DNA of 64,000 nt, from the NCBI GenBank assembly GCA_017871115.1, contig JAFCIZ010000001.1, positions 3,391,501 to 3,455,500 of the forward strand. The letters are read 5' to 3'. The position numbers and the translations under genes are program-made. The notes beneath the pieces were generated by a model. The model did no database searches, was not told the DNA's origin, and saw nothing but the letters and a program-made list of their open reading frames with translations. This DNA is from Cunninghamella blakesleeana. Its lineage: Eukaryota; Mucoromycota; Mucoromycetes; Mucorales; Cunninghamellaceae. Shown here one piece after another: positions 11,218 to 23,660 of this stretch. Position 1 is the first letter of the stretch. The number at the start of each line of letters is the position of its first letter.

Positions 11218-14200
11218 AAAAAAAAATGAAATGATATAATATAAATATATTTAATTATTGTTTTATTTTACAAATGTGTATTTATATATTTATATTATTT
11301 TAATGTAGTGGGGTATCCGTGAAACAATTGCACATCCACACTATGTTCATACATTAGTCTTCTCCTTGGTATGTCCCCATTGGCAAACAAGAAAGTTAAC
11401 TTGTGATATGCTTTTCTTCTTATGTCACTGTGAAGTTCCAGTTGGTCATTCTCATGTTATGAAAGGGTTTGAACTTTTACAACAACATCGCGAAAATCTT
11501 GGTATATTTGATGCCTGGTTAAAAGATTTAGAACAAACTGTTGATGGGAGAGGTCGTATGGGTTCTTTAGTAGGTGCTTCTGATGATATTAAGAGGATTG
11601 GTGTCTATAACGCTCCCGATAACCATATTATGGAATATGCTGTAAGTTATTTTTTCATTAGTACCATTGTTATTTATATGTATCAATGATTAATCCTATA
11701 TATATATATATATACATACTTTTAGTTGTCCAATATGATGTTAGTAAATGTATTAACCAATGTACCAACAGAGGTGACTGAACGTATTCATTTAAGAAAT
11801 CTACTTAATGCCTCTGGAATAGCTCGTATCCTTCCTAAACTTGAAGCATTGGATTATCATTTATTAAATATTCAAATTGAAAGTTATAAAAATGCTGCAG
11901 AAAATGATTTGGAAGAAACCTTTGGTGACGAGCTCTCGATGTATTCTGAAATATCACAGCCCAATGAATTATTTGAACTTGTATTGGATAGTTTGGCAGA
12001 ATCACCTCAAGCTGTAGATTATTTAGTATCAACTCTTAGAAGTATGTTATTAATTAAAGGTGATCCTGATGTCAAGTAAGCTGATTCATATAATTAAAAA
12101 TAAACTAATAAATATAAGCATAAAGATGAAATGAAATAATAGTAATAGTTATTTATTTATCTTATGTACATATATTTATTGCAATATTGTTGTTTAAAAA
12201 TAGGGTACATTATCATCATATGATCAGTGAAATTGTACAGCAAATAGTAATGGATAGAAGGGGTAGTGTCACATCAGAAGGATTCAGTTCGACATATGGT
12301 GTTTCAGTTGGAAGCCTTATCCAAAAATTCAGTGATTTAGACCGATTAAAACAATTGGAAGAACAGGAAGCGGAAAATCGTGAACGTATTCTAAGATTAA
12401 GTGCTGAAAATAAAGAATTGCAATTAGAGTTGGAATATTTAAAATCTCATCGTGATAATGGATCAAATGTACCTATTAAAAAAGAATCTGAACCTCCAAG
12501 ACGTAAATTTATAAAAATATCGACAATGTTAAATAGATAATATTATGAAATATTTCTGGGTTGATATTTATGATTATACATCTTTTAAAAAAACCATTTT
12601 TTTTTGTTAGGTTCTCTCAATCTAAAAATGGAAAATGCTTCTTTAAGGGCTTTATTACGTACTTCAAAAAATACTATAGCTATGCTCCAACAGGAATTAA
12701 AAGATAGAGGGCCAACAGAAGCTAAAACTCCACCTCCTATTATTTTGGGAGGAGAATGGAAATTTTCTGGACAAAATAAACACACAACAAATGATAATGA
12801 TAATATATCCATGGTAATATCAATGAATATATATATATATATATATATGTATAAATGTATATGTATACTCAAAATATAATATTATTTTCATGCTCAACTT
12901 ATCAAATGATATCTGATTTTTATTTTTGTTTTTATTACTACTTTTGTATAATATATAGCCCAGTCAACATAACGCAAATATTGGACCTGGTGGATTTTTT
13001 ATTCCTAATCAATTAATGCCTGATAATAATGCTTCAAAACCTACCCATGACGTACCAACTGATGAGCAATCTACAAATAGTAAAGTGAAAAAATTAGTCA
13101 TTGCCATAATCACAAATCATATTTTTTTCAATGAATTTTATTAAATTATTATTATTATTACTATTATTACTATATTCTGATTCTAGAAGATCAATCAACT
13201 AATGCTGTTCCACCTCCTCCACCTCCTCCACCTCCTCCACCACCCCCAGGTATTATATACTATTAACTTAATGATAAATTATCAGTGTATTATATATTAA
13301 CTACTTTTTTATTTTTTTATTTTTTTAGTATCTGGTAGTAATGGAGCGGCGCCTCCTCCTCCTCCTCCACCACCACCCCCTCCTCCTCGTAAGTCATAAT
13401 AGATATAGACACAAATGGGATTTGAAACGATTGGTTAATTATTTATTCTATTTTGTTTTGATATATTTATATTTATATAGCATCTGGTTCTGGTTCTGCG
13501 ATCCCTCCTCCTCCTCCTCCTCCTCCCCCACGTAAGTTAATAAATATATAATATAGTATAAAATAAAAAAAATGATTACTATATACATCAAGGTTAATTT
13601 ATATATATGTACATTTATAAATATATTTTAATATTTTTTGTATAGCATCCGGTTCTATTGCAGGCTCTGGAATTCCTCCTCCTCCTCCACCCCCACCACG
13701 TAAGTTAATAAATATAATATAATATAATAAAAGTAATTATTATATACATCAAGAGTAAATTATATATATATATATATATATTTGTATAGCTCCTGGCTCT
13801 GGTTTTGGTATCCCTCCTCCACCTCCACCTCCTCCACGTAAGTCGATGAATAAAATAGTATGGGATAGTGTAATACAAAAAATAAAAAAGGGCATTATAA
13901 TAATTAGAATGACTTTATATATGTATACATACATATCTATATAGCACCTGGTTCTGGATCTGGAGCTCCTCCACCCCCTCCACCCCCTCCTCGTAAGTTA
14001 TATATATATATATAATATAAAATACTAGTATAGTCAAATGATTTTAATTCATATATATATATAATTCATTAGCACCTGGTTCTGGTATACCCCCACCACC
14101 TCCACCTCGTAAGTTTTTCAATCAAAAGTTATACTTTGTATTTTATATTATTCCATTGATTTTTTTTTATTGATGCTTTATTCTACTTATATCTATTAGC

Positions 14201-16611
14201 TGGTGGCCCTGGCATTCCTCCACCTCCTCCACCTCCCGGTAAAAACAATATCAATAATAATTATAATAATACTAAAGCTAATATAATTTTATGATATTAA
14301 ATCTGCTTTCATTTTTATTTTTCAAAATTAGGTATTGGTGGTGCAAGAATACCTGCTGCCCCTATGGGCCCATTACGCAAAGAGCTCCGCCACTATCCAG
14401 AAGTCAAATTAAAGAATTTGCAATGGCAAAAATTAGATGCACGTAGCGTGGATAAAACAGTTTGGGTATCACATAAAATTGATGAGAATGCACTTGAAGA
14501 TAGATTGGATGAAAATGGTGTATTCCATAAAATTCAAGATTTATTCCCTGCTAAAGTTAATACATTTTTTGAAAGACGAGTTGCTAAGAAAACAGAAGAA
14601 AAGAAGGATGCTATTACATTTTTGAACAAAGAAAAAGGAAAAAGCATTAGTAAGTGCTTTTTTTTTAAAAAAAAAAAGAAAAAAAAATTAATAGTGACAT
14701 GGTTATAACTTTATTAATCTTATTTTAATAACCATTTCTAATAACTTTTTTTTTTAAAAAAAAATATCAAAAAAATAAAATAAAATAGGTATTGCAGTAT
14801 TAGCCAAGATTAATAAATACGGTGATGCATATGAAGCTAAAAAGAGAATCATGGCATTTGATGAAGAACTCTGTAATGAAACTTTCCTCAGTAATTTAAT
14901 TACTTATCTTCCTGATAAACAAGATGATCTTAAGATCATGGAAAAATATCTTAAAGCTACACCTGAAGAATGTGAAGAACTTGCTGAACCTGACCTGTTT
15001 ACTGTTGTGGTAAGATTTATTACTATAATAATAATAATAATAAAGCGGAAATATTGATTATTATTATTATTTTATTTATTTATTTTTTAGATGATGAAAA
15101 TGTATCGATATGAACAAAGAATCCACTTTATGTTATTCCGTGTACAATTCTGGGAACGTTATGATCAATTATCTAAGGTAAATCATTATAATAATAAATA
15201 AAACAAGTATCTTTAATAAGATTAACATCACAAACTATACACTTTTATTCTGATTTATATATTTACTTTAATTTTTTTAAATATAATTAGAACATGACTA
15301 TTATATTAGATATATCTGACGCTCTTAAAGAATCCAACAGTTTCAAAGAATTACTTTGTGTAAATAGATTACGATATAAATATATAAACGCATACATATA
15401 AAACTATATAAACATATAAACTGACTATATATACTTACTTTATTTAAAAACAGGTAATCTTATTACTTGGTAATTACATGAATGGTACAAGTTTACAAGG
15501 TGGTGCATTTGGTATGAGAATTTCAAGTATTAACAAGGTAATTTGGAATATATATATATATATATAAACATATTACTAATATTGTTAATTTTCCTAATAT
15601 ATATTACTAGCTGGTAGATACTAAAGCTTCTAACATATCGTCATTAAATTTACTGCATGTATTGACTGGTATTGTCCGTAGAAATTTTCCACATTTACTT
15701 CAATTCTTGGATGACCTTAAAGAAGCGCCTCAGGCCGCTAGAAGTAAATTTAATACTTATATACAAATATATAAGAATAATAAGAATAATAAAACTTGTA
15801 AACTAATTAATCAAATTCTATATTTGTTTCATTCATTAAAATATAGTTATGGCAAGCATTAACGATATGGTTCAACAATATACAGAAATGCGACAGGATT
15901 TGAAGCAGTTGGCGATTGAATTAGGTACACAATGGCAACCAGAGGACGTAGAATTAGATCCCGAAGATAAGTTTTTAGAAATTATGACAGAACATTTACA
16001 ATCGGCCGATAATCGATTTGAAGATTTAGAAACATTATATATTAATATGGATGCAAAATGGAAAGATGTGATGGTATATTATGGTGAAAATCCTAAAGTG
16101 ATGCGACCAGATGACTTTTTTGGTGCTATTGCTCAATTTATGATCTCATGGAAAGAGGCTTCTATTGCTGAAGAAAAGTATACTCAAAAATTAGAACGTG
16201 AAGAAAAGAAAAAACAAGATGAATTGGAACGCAAGAAAAAATTGCAAGCTAAAAAGGAAAAAGAAGTTAAAGAAAAACAACATCCACGTATCACTGGAAT
16301 TGATATTAGTGAAGGTAATATAATAGCTGATGTTATTTTTTTTTATTATTTTACAAAAAAAAGAAGGCATAATAATAAAAATTCTCGCTTTATTTTATTT
16401 TTATTTTTATACAATAGATGCTACTACTGGAACCGATGCTGATAGAAGTATGATGGATGATTTATTAGCAAAATTAAGAGTTGGTGATGGAGATGTTCGT
16501 ACCCGCCAAAAACGTTCTGGAAAAGAAAAAACAAGAGAACGCCGTAAAGACGATAGCGAAGAAGTAACTGCTGAAGATTTACTCAAGTCTTTACAAACTT
16601 TAAATGAATGA
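9782..16611 (+). CDS. diaphanous-related formin (Bni1/SepA type)
   Basis: Actin nucleator and elongator acting at polarity sites and cytokinetic rings. 26 exons: 9782-9872, 10012-10130, 10285-10736, 10848-10928, 11113-11179, 11309-11641, 11726-12075, 12204-12502, 12611-12813, 12959-13079, then eight FH1 exons (13187-13249, 13329-13388, 13481-13531, 13646-13699, 13790-13837, 13945-13992, 14073-14108, 14200-14238), then 14332-14649, 14789-15009, 15091-15177, 15291-15359, 15454-15537, 15611-15743, 15847-16314, 16418-16611. The lengths sum to 1362 codons plus stop with every phase compatible. Order: GTPase-binding/FH3 armadillo region (about 50-560), coiled coil (about 570-620), FH1 polyproline region (about 706-838), FH2 (about 845-1250, beginning near PEVKLKNLQWQKLDA), and a C-terminal DAD (MMDDLLAKLRVGDGD) with a basic tail. 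DAD plus GBD implies Rho-relieved autoinhibition. Confidence 0.95.
10971..11050. repeat. (GA)n microsatellite in a formin intron
   Basis: An uninterrupted 80-bp GA dinucleotide run inside the intron between formin exons 4 and 5, preceded by ATAC/ATAT repeats. It is the longest pure GA tract in the window. Confidence 0.95.
13187..14238 (+). repeat. eight phase-1 FH1 micro-exons, partly tandem exon+intron copies
   Basis: Eight exons of 36-63 bp each encode a short linker (usually SGSG/PGSG) followed by 5-13 prolines. Each starts and ends in phase 1. Five consecutive ones (13481, 13646, 13790, 13945, 14073) start with CATCTGG-like or CACCTGG-like bases and end in C before GTAAGT. The introns after 13531 and 13699 share the 5' start gtaagttaataaatat and a later tatatacatcaag block, which shows the repeated unit includes intron sequence. 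Confidence 0.85.
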
Positions 16612-18359
16612 TGCTATTTATAAATGAAGAAATGAAAAAAAAAAAAAAAAATCAATATTATATATATAATTATTATATTATATTATACCTGTGAATTATT
16701 AAAAAAAAATATTATCGATATATCTATATACACACCCATTTATAAGGTATATTATTTTTATTATTATCATTACATTATTATTAACATTATTAACTATTAT
16801 ATCATAATTTATAATTAAAGTGTACTTTAATCTTTATTTCTTTACATGTATGGACCTTTTATTTATTTATGTATTTATATTTTAAAGTACAGAAATGTGA
16901 ATTAATTAACGTGATAAAAAAAAATTTAAAAGAAATTTACAAAGTATATATTATAACGTTTTTTGAACTTCATAAAAGATTATCAACACTCCATACGTTT
17001 TTTTAAAAAGCGCTTTCCATCATTTTACTAGTATCTTGAATAAAATAATAAAATTATTATAAAGTAGAATAAAAAAATTTAAAAAAAAAAACTGGGTTAG
17101 GCTGTTTAATTTTTATTTTCTTTTCATTCGATTTTTTTTTAAAAAAATTATATTTTTATACCGAGAGTTATTTCTTTTATGATATATATTATTTTTGTTA
17201 ATGTTTTATATATATTTGTTCAAATATTATAGTATAATAATCTAATTTTTATGTATGCTTATTTTTCGAATTAAAATAATAGATTTATATAATCTTTTAA
17301 TTATTATTGTATTAATCCTGGCTGCGTTTTTAATTCTTTGAAGTATGGAGTTTTTTATGCTAAATATATTATTTTTACAATATATTTATTGTTGTATTAT
17401 GAAACAAATCTATGAAAATATATTTTGTTTGAATTAATAAAATAGATTTCTTTATTGGATATTATTATTATCATTTACCATTCCTCGTTGATCATTCATG
17501 ATTTCTGGGGATCTTTTATGTTTCCTTGCTTGTAGCAATCTTTTATAATCACTGGTACTTGTTTTTTTTTATTATTATTGAACTTTTATAATTTTGATAG
17601 TGATTTTATGATCCCTTTTGGTTTGCTTATTATACTTGTTGGCACTGGTGTTTTATGACCTCTTTTGATTTTTATTATAGTTGTTGATACTAGTAATTTA
17701 TTATATATTCATGGTAATGAAAGTAGTACTTTTATTATTCTTGATTTTTTTTTTTTATGGTGGAAATGTAAGATCAGACTTAAGAAATGCCCAACCTGTA
17801 GTTCATCACTTTCTATAACTAGTTTTAATGTGGAATTTAATCCATCAGATACAAAAAAAAGGCAATCATAATAATAGAATATGTCGTTACAACAGCTACA
17901 TAGCTAAAGCATGATTATTACATTATTTAATTATTATTATTTCAAAATTGTATAAACAAATATTCACTTCACCTTCGCATTTAAAATGGTTTAATATTTC
18001 TATCAATTTTATTTATTATAATTATTTAGTCCATATTTTTTTAATTTTAATAAATTCAATTAATTGTTTATTATTATTTTTTTCTTTTCTATTCATTATT
18101 TTTCTTCTTTTTTTTTTATAAAAAAATTTACTACAAAGTTGGCGAGAAAAAAAATATATATAAGAGAAAGAGAAAAATGCTATGTAGTAAAAGGTAGGAG
18201 AATGATATTGATAAATAAGTGGGAAAAAGGGGGAGTAAAATTGTCAAAAAAAAATAAATATATAAATAAATCATAAATCATTCATATTACCATTTTTTTT
18301 TTTAAGAAAAATATATTATATAAATATATATAAATATTTTTATTTATTCCTTTTTTTTT
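16612..18359. other. convergent intergenic region
   Basis: 1.75 kb between the formin stop and the QCR1 stop; both 3' UTRs fall here. It is AT-rich with homopolymer and AT runs. At about 17535-17700 there are imperfect tandem copies of a roughly 48-bp TTTTATGAYCYCTTTTGR-type unit. No convincing coding exon was found. Confidence 0.6.
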
Positions 18360-20289
18360 TTAGAATCTGTTGTAAGCCATGTTACCACGGACTCTAGTGA
18401 AATCAGTTAAAGATTCAATAGGACCGGCACCAACAACGACAAGTTCTTGATCCCAGAGATATTTGTCACCAGCATTACGAACATCAGCAACGGAGATCTT
18501 TTGAATAGCTTGTTTGATTTCATCAGCAGAGAGACGTTTACCAGTAGATAAGACTTGAGAAGCGATATCTTGAGCAATAGCACCATTAGAATCCAATTGA
18601 AGTAAAATGGAAGCTTGGAGTTGTTTTTTAGCACGTTCAACTTCAGAAGCAGTAACAGTAGTAGAGAGACGAACCCATTCCTTTTGTGTGAAATGAACGA
18701 AATCATCTAAACGATCCTTGTTATCACTTACAAAGTAAAGACCCCATAAACCAGTGTTGTTATAACCTTTGTTGAAAGAGGCAAAAGAGTTAGCAAGATG
18801 ATCTTCATTAACAACAGTAGATAAACGAGATGATAAATTGGCAGCAGCACCCAAGTTTTGATCCCAAGAACCGATCAAAGTAGACATGACAGCTAAAGTG
18901 AAATAATCAGAAGATAAATAAGGAGCACCTTCAACTGCTAAAGCGACATGGGCTTGAGGAAGAACATCATCACGGATACGGATTTCGGAACCAGTGAAAG
19001 CAGGCTTAGCAATTGATGGAAGAGCACCAGATCCATTAGCTAATTGACCAAAGGTTTTTTCAGCTAAACGAACTAAAGCATCATGGTCTACATTACCAGC
19101 ACCAACAAGGACAAGTTGATCAGCAGTATAATGATTCTTCTTGTAAGCATTTAAATCGTCCTTAGTTAAGGCTTCAATGGTTTCCTTGACACCAATAACG
19201 GGACGACCTAAAGATTCATTTTGGAAAGCCATGGCATGTAAATGATCAAAGGTAACAATAGATAAATCGTTATCATTGGCTTCTTGTTGTTTTAAAATGC
19301 TACCACGGACAGATTCGATATTATCAACATCATTGGCAATAATTTCAGATAAACCAGCAACAGCAGCATCAAGGTTGGAGCCATTGGTTTGAGTAGCATA
19401 GAAGGCTTGTTCACGAGAAGTACCAGCAGTTAAACCACCACCTAATTTTTCAAAAGCAGAAGATTTGTTCTATAACGATAAAATAATAATAATCATAAAC
19501 GATAGTATGAATACTTTGGCCTTTTTTTTAATAATAATAATGATAATCACTATTATAACATTATTAGGCCAATCCAATATATTTTATCCTTGTTTTTTTT
19601 TTAAAAAAATTCAAAAACCTCTTCCATATCATTTAACAACATCTGATTATATATAGATTTAATATATTTTTTCTTTTCCTATTCATTTTTTTATTATTTA
19701 TTTATTTTTTCTTTTCATGTTATTATTATTTTTACAATTATATACTCCAAATGCTTATTTATCTATTTTATTTGTTTATTTATTTTTACCTTGAGAATAG
19801 CGCTTTGTAAAAAGTTAGCAGCACCATTAGTAGAAGCAGATTCAACACTTGAACCAGCGTTAACCCATACACCTACAGTAGCAGCACCAGTGTTACCATT
19901 TTCTTCAGTAGCAACAGTGAATCCATTAGGAAGAACAGTAGTACGAGTAGTTTGAGAAGCAGCAGTAGCTAAAGGACGAACGAACTATATTTTATATACA
20001 TACATATATACATATATATATATTTAGTATATATAGGATTGAATATATAATGTGGGTTTTTTTAAAAAAAAATAACAATAAAATAAAAAGTTGATATTGA
20101 TTAGTTATTGCTGGTTATTATATATATATCCAAATATTACTATCCATTTCGCGTTGATAGATTGATAAATAAATAAATAAATAAAAAGTTGGGCAAGTTC
20201 ATAATAATCGTAATAAAAGTTGATCGCTCTGTTACCTGTTTGCTGAAAGCTGCACGAGGAAGGGTATTTGAAAGAAGTTTAGATGCCAT
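18360..20289 (-). CDS. qcr1: ubiquinol-cytochrome c reductase core subunit 1 (beta-MPP-like, non-catalytic)
   Basis: Core subunit of respiratory complex III in the mitochondrial inner membrane, from the M16 peptidase family. Exons 20289-20236, 19984-19790 and 19469-18360 give 452 residues. The N-terminus MASKLLSNTLPRAAFSK is a basic, acid-free presequence. The two-domain M16 fold is recognisable, and the C-terminus ends RVRGNMAYNRF, matching the core 1/beta-MPP group. At the place of the processing-peptidase zinc motif HxxEH the protein reads ANFLQSAILK, so the metal ligands are missing. It should therefore be a structural core protein rather than an active beta-MPP. GCC/AAG/CTT-biased codons compared with neighbours fit high expression. 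Core 1 rather than core 2 is judged from the C-terminus and the YNNTGLWGLYF region. Confidence 0.88.
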
Positions 20290-21329
20290 GATTCTATATA
20301 TATATATATATTATATTTATTCTTTCAATAAAGGTCTAAAAAAAAAAAGAAAGAGTGGGGAGATAAATGTATGAAGGGGTTGAAAGAAAAAAAGAGAAAA
20401 GAAATATTTCAATTTAAAAAAATCTTTCACAAAACAAAAAAAAAAAAACATGGGCAAATTTCTTGACCGGGTAATTCAGACTCCGTTTTTTTCGACCAGC
20501 CAATAAAATTCCATTTTTTTTAAGCATATATTAATATTTTTTTTTTACTCTTTCATTATTTTGCTTTATATTCCATTAATATAGTATATTAATACATATC
20601 ATTACTATTTAAATAATATAATATAATAATGATAAAAAAGATATTATTTGGTTAATGTTTAGATATATATATTTATTACTGATACATAGTATAGAAGGAG
20701 ACAAACCACCGTAGCAACCTTATTATTATTAGTATTAAAAAGTAATGATAGTTACAAAAATATTTATATTAAATTAATAAACCTATTAATTACTTGTTGA
20801 AGCCATTACCATATCAACAACGAACATTACATTAACTTTCTATAAAAAAAAAAAACAATATTATTGATTTACATTAAAATAAATAATTGTAGAATATAAT
20901 TCACCACTTTTCGCCTTTTAATTCACTTTTTTTTTTAAAAAGTAACAATAATAATAATACTAAATAATACTAAATAATACTAATAATAAATAAAGAAATC
21001 ATTATTTATTTATTATGATATAGTTTTATTGAAAATAAATAAATAAAAAAGGTTTTGGAGGGAAATGCTTAGCCATAGGCTATTTTGATATTTTATTTTA
21101 TTTTTTACGAATATAAATAGAAATACAAAATTGTAAAGGATGAAATGAAAGTGGTAAGATACAATATATATACATATATAAATATATATATATATATATA
21201 TAAAAGATATGAAATGTTTTTTTTTCTTCAAAGAAAATAAAAAATGACAATGTAATGAAAAATCTTTTTTTAAAAAAAATAAAACATAAAATAAAAGTGA
21301 TAATGATTATTATTATTATTTTTCAAAGA
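20290..21329. other. intergenic: QCR1 promoter and RasGEF 3' flank, with one possible stray exon
   Basis: About 1 kb of AT-rich spacer between two minus-strand genes. A segment around 20790-20845 (-) reads as a possible small terminal exon preceded by a TTTATAG acceptor (see findings). A weak poly-hydrophobic frame at 21013-21231 is rejected. Confidence 0.5.
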
Positions 21330-23579
21330 CTAATTCGTATCAGTAGATACTTTAGCCAAACGTTGAGCCAAAACAGCCTTAAATTCATCATTTTGAGGAG
21401 CATGCATTTGTTTTTGTGAAACATTGGTAGTAGCTTTCATTATATTTGTAGGACGAGGAGGAACAATAGGTGCTTGACCAACCGTTTGTGTTGTTGCAGT
21501 TGTCGATAATAAAGAGGAAGAAGAGGGAGAAGGATGATAAGAGACTGAACCATGCGATGATGAATCATTATTATTATTATTATTGGGTGAACTAGATTGA
21601 TCCATACTACGTCTAAAAGGCCAAAAATTATTACTACTATGATGACTGGTTCCACTACTTGTACTATGCCTAGTTAATTCTTCAGATTTACGATAATGAT
21701 GATAATGATGATCATCATTGTCTACACTTGTAGGTCGGCTTTGCTCTCCACCACTATTACTACTATATCTTAACATGGAAGAAGTTGCGTTGGTATTATT
21801 ACTATTATGACCACTACTATTACGTTGTCCACTAGAGGATGAAGATGAGGACGTATTTGATTTTTGTCTAGGTGTTTCACGTAATATACTAAGTTGATCT
21901 ACAGTATCTTGATTTACCCAAGGACGCATTAATAAATATTGAGTCACCATTTCTTGCTGTTCTTCCATATTACCATCTTCTGAATCATCGTTATCTTTAT
22001 CGTCATCATCCGCACCAAATCCTTGGAATACACTATTATTACTACTTGAAGATGACCCATTACTACTATCCCGTCCATTATTACTATTATTATTATTACT
22101 ATTACTATTCCCACCAAAACCAAACAACCCATTACTACTAATTCTTCCAATTCCAGAAGCCCCACGAGAAAGAGCATTTGTTAAAGATGGTCTAAAATGA
22201 TGTTTTTGATGTGCTTTATTATATGTACCAGGTAAATTCATTGGATATTTAGGACCTTGTTGGAATCGACGAATAGTATCTAAAATTTCTTTTATTCTTG
22301 GTTCTTCTTCAGCCGTCGTATATACATTATTTGGTGAAGATGATGAAGATTTATAGGCAGCCAATAAATAGGTAATATCATGTATAAAGGTACCTAAAAA
22401 GGGAATGGTTGGTTTGGTAAAATGTTCAGCGCGGATTTGAGCTACAGATTTTCCATTAATGACAGTAGTATTCACCATACCCATATGCTCACGATAACGA
22501 CCATAGTTATCAGCTTCTGACATTAATTCATTTAATGATTCTAATTTGGTAACACTCTTTTTTGGTATAAACGCCCATGTTCTTCTTAATCTATCTACAG
22601 GAGGAGTCCCTAAAGCTGAAACAATGGCCTTGAGAGTTTGATAATTATTTAATTCCAAACACCGAGAAGCGACTTTAATCCAATAATGAATTAGCTGAGC
22701 ACGTTCTGAAGCTTCTTGTGGAAAGAGAATGGAGTGTTCAATAATACGAGTGAAATAATTAAAAAAATCTGTAGAAGCAACGATACGAGGATGAGGTTGT
22801 TTTGCTGAATGAACTAATAGAGCTGTAGGTGGAATAGCATTAAAAATAGAAGATTCAATCAAAGTAACTTGATAGGCAGTGACATGAGCTTTAAAATGCA
22901 TGAAACTTGGTATGGTGGCCGCACTCATATAAATAGTTCTGACACGGTTTAATGTTTGTTTGGTATCAGCTACTTGTCGTGAATATTGAAGTATTTTATG
23001 ATTGATATCGTCTTCTGTCATAGGATCTAAAGTTGAATGTTCTTTTAATAGTTGTTGTTTACGATTCCGAATTTCTTTTAGTGTAATTTCCAAATCATCT
23101 AATTTTGCTTGAAGAACCCGATGTGTTGTTAATAAAGGAGGTGTTGGAATCAATGGTACATTATCCGAAGAACTTTGACCTGAAATGGATGAAGTAAGAC
23201 TATCTACATTGGTTTGTGCTGGAACTAAATGAGTTGGATCTACTCTACTATCAGATACAATTACTATATCATCATGTTGTCTTATTTCTGTATAAGGTCG
23301 GTGTTTTTGTAATTGGAAACTATCAGGTGAAGGTACACTATAAGGTCTTGAGTTTATATTATTATTAGCGGTAGTGGCGGTATTGTTTATATTGTTAGTG
23401 GCTGTGATATTTGATGCTGAGTCTATAGATTGTTGATATGGATATGATTGTTCCGAAGATTTGTCTATATAAAAAAAAAATGAGAAAATAATAAAAAAGT
23501 AATTAAAGATAGCACGTGGTTAGAAATATTGGGTACTTAAATATAGTATTTTTTTATGTTTATATGCTTATGTATAGAT

Positions 23580-23614
<35 letters not shown>

Positions 23615-23617
23615 AAA

Positions 23618-23660
<43 letters not shown>

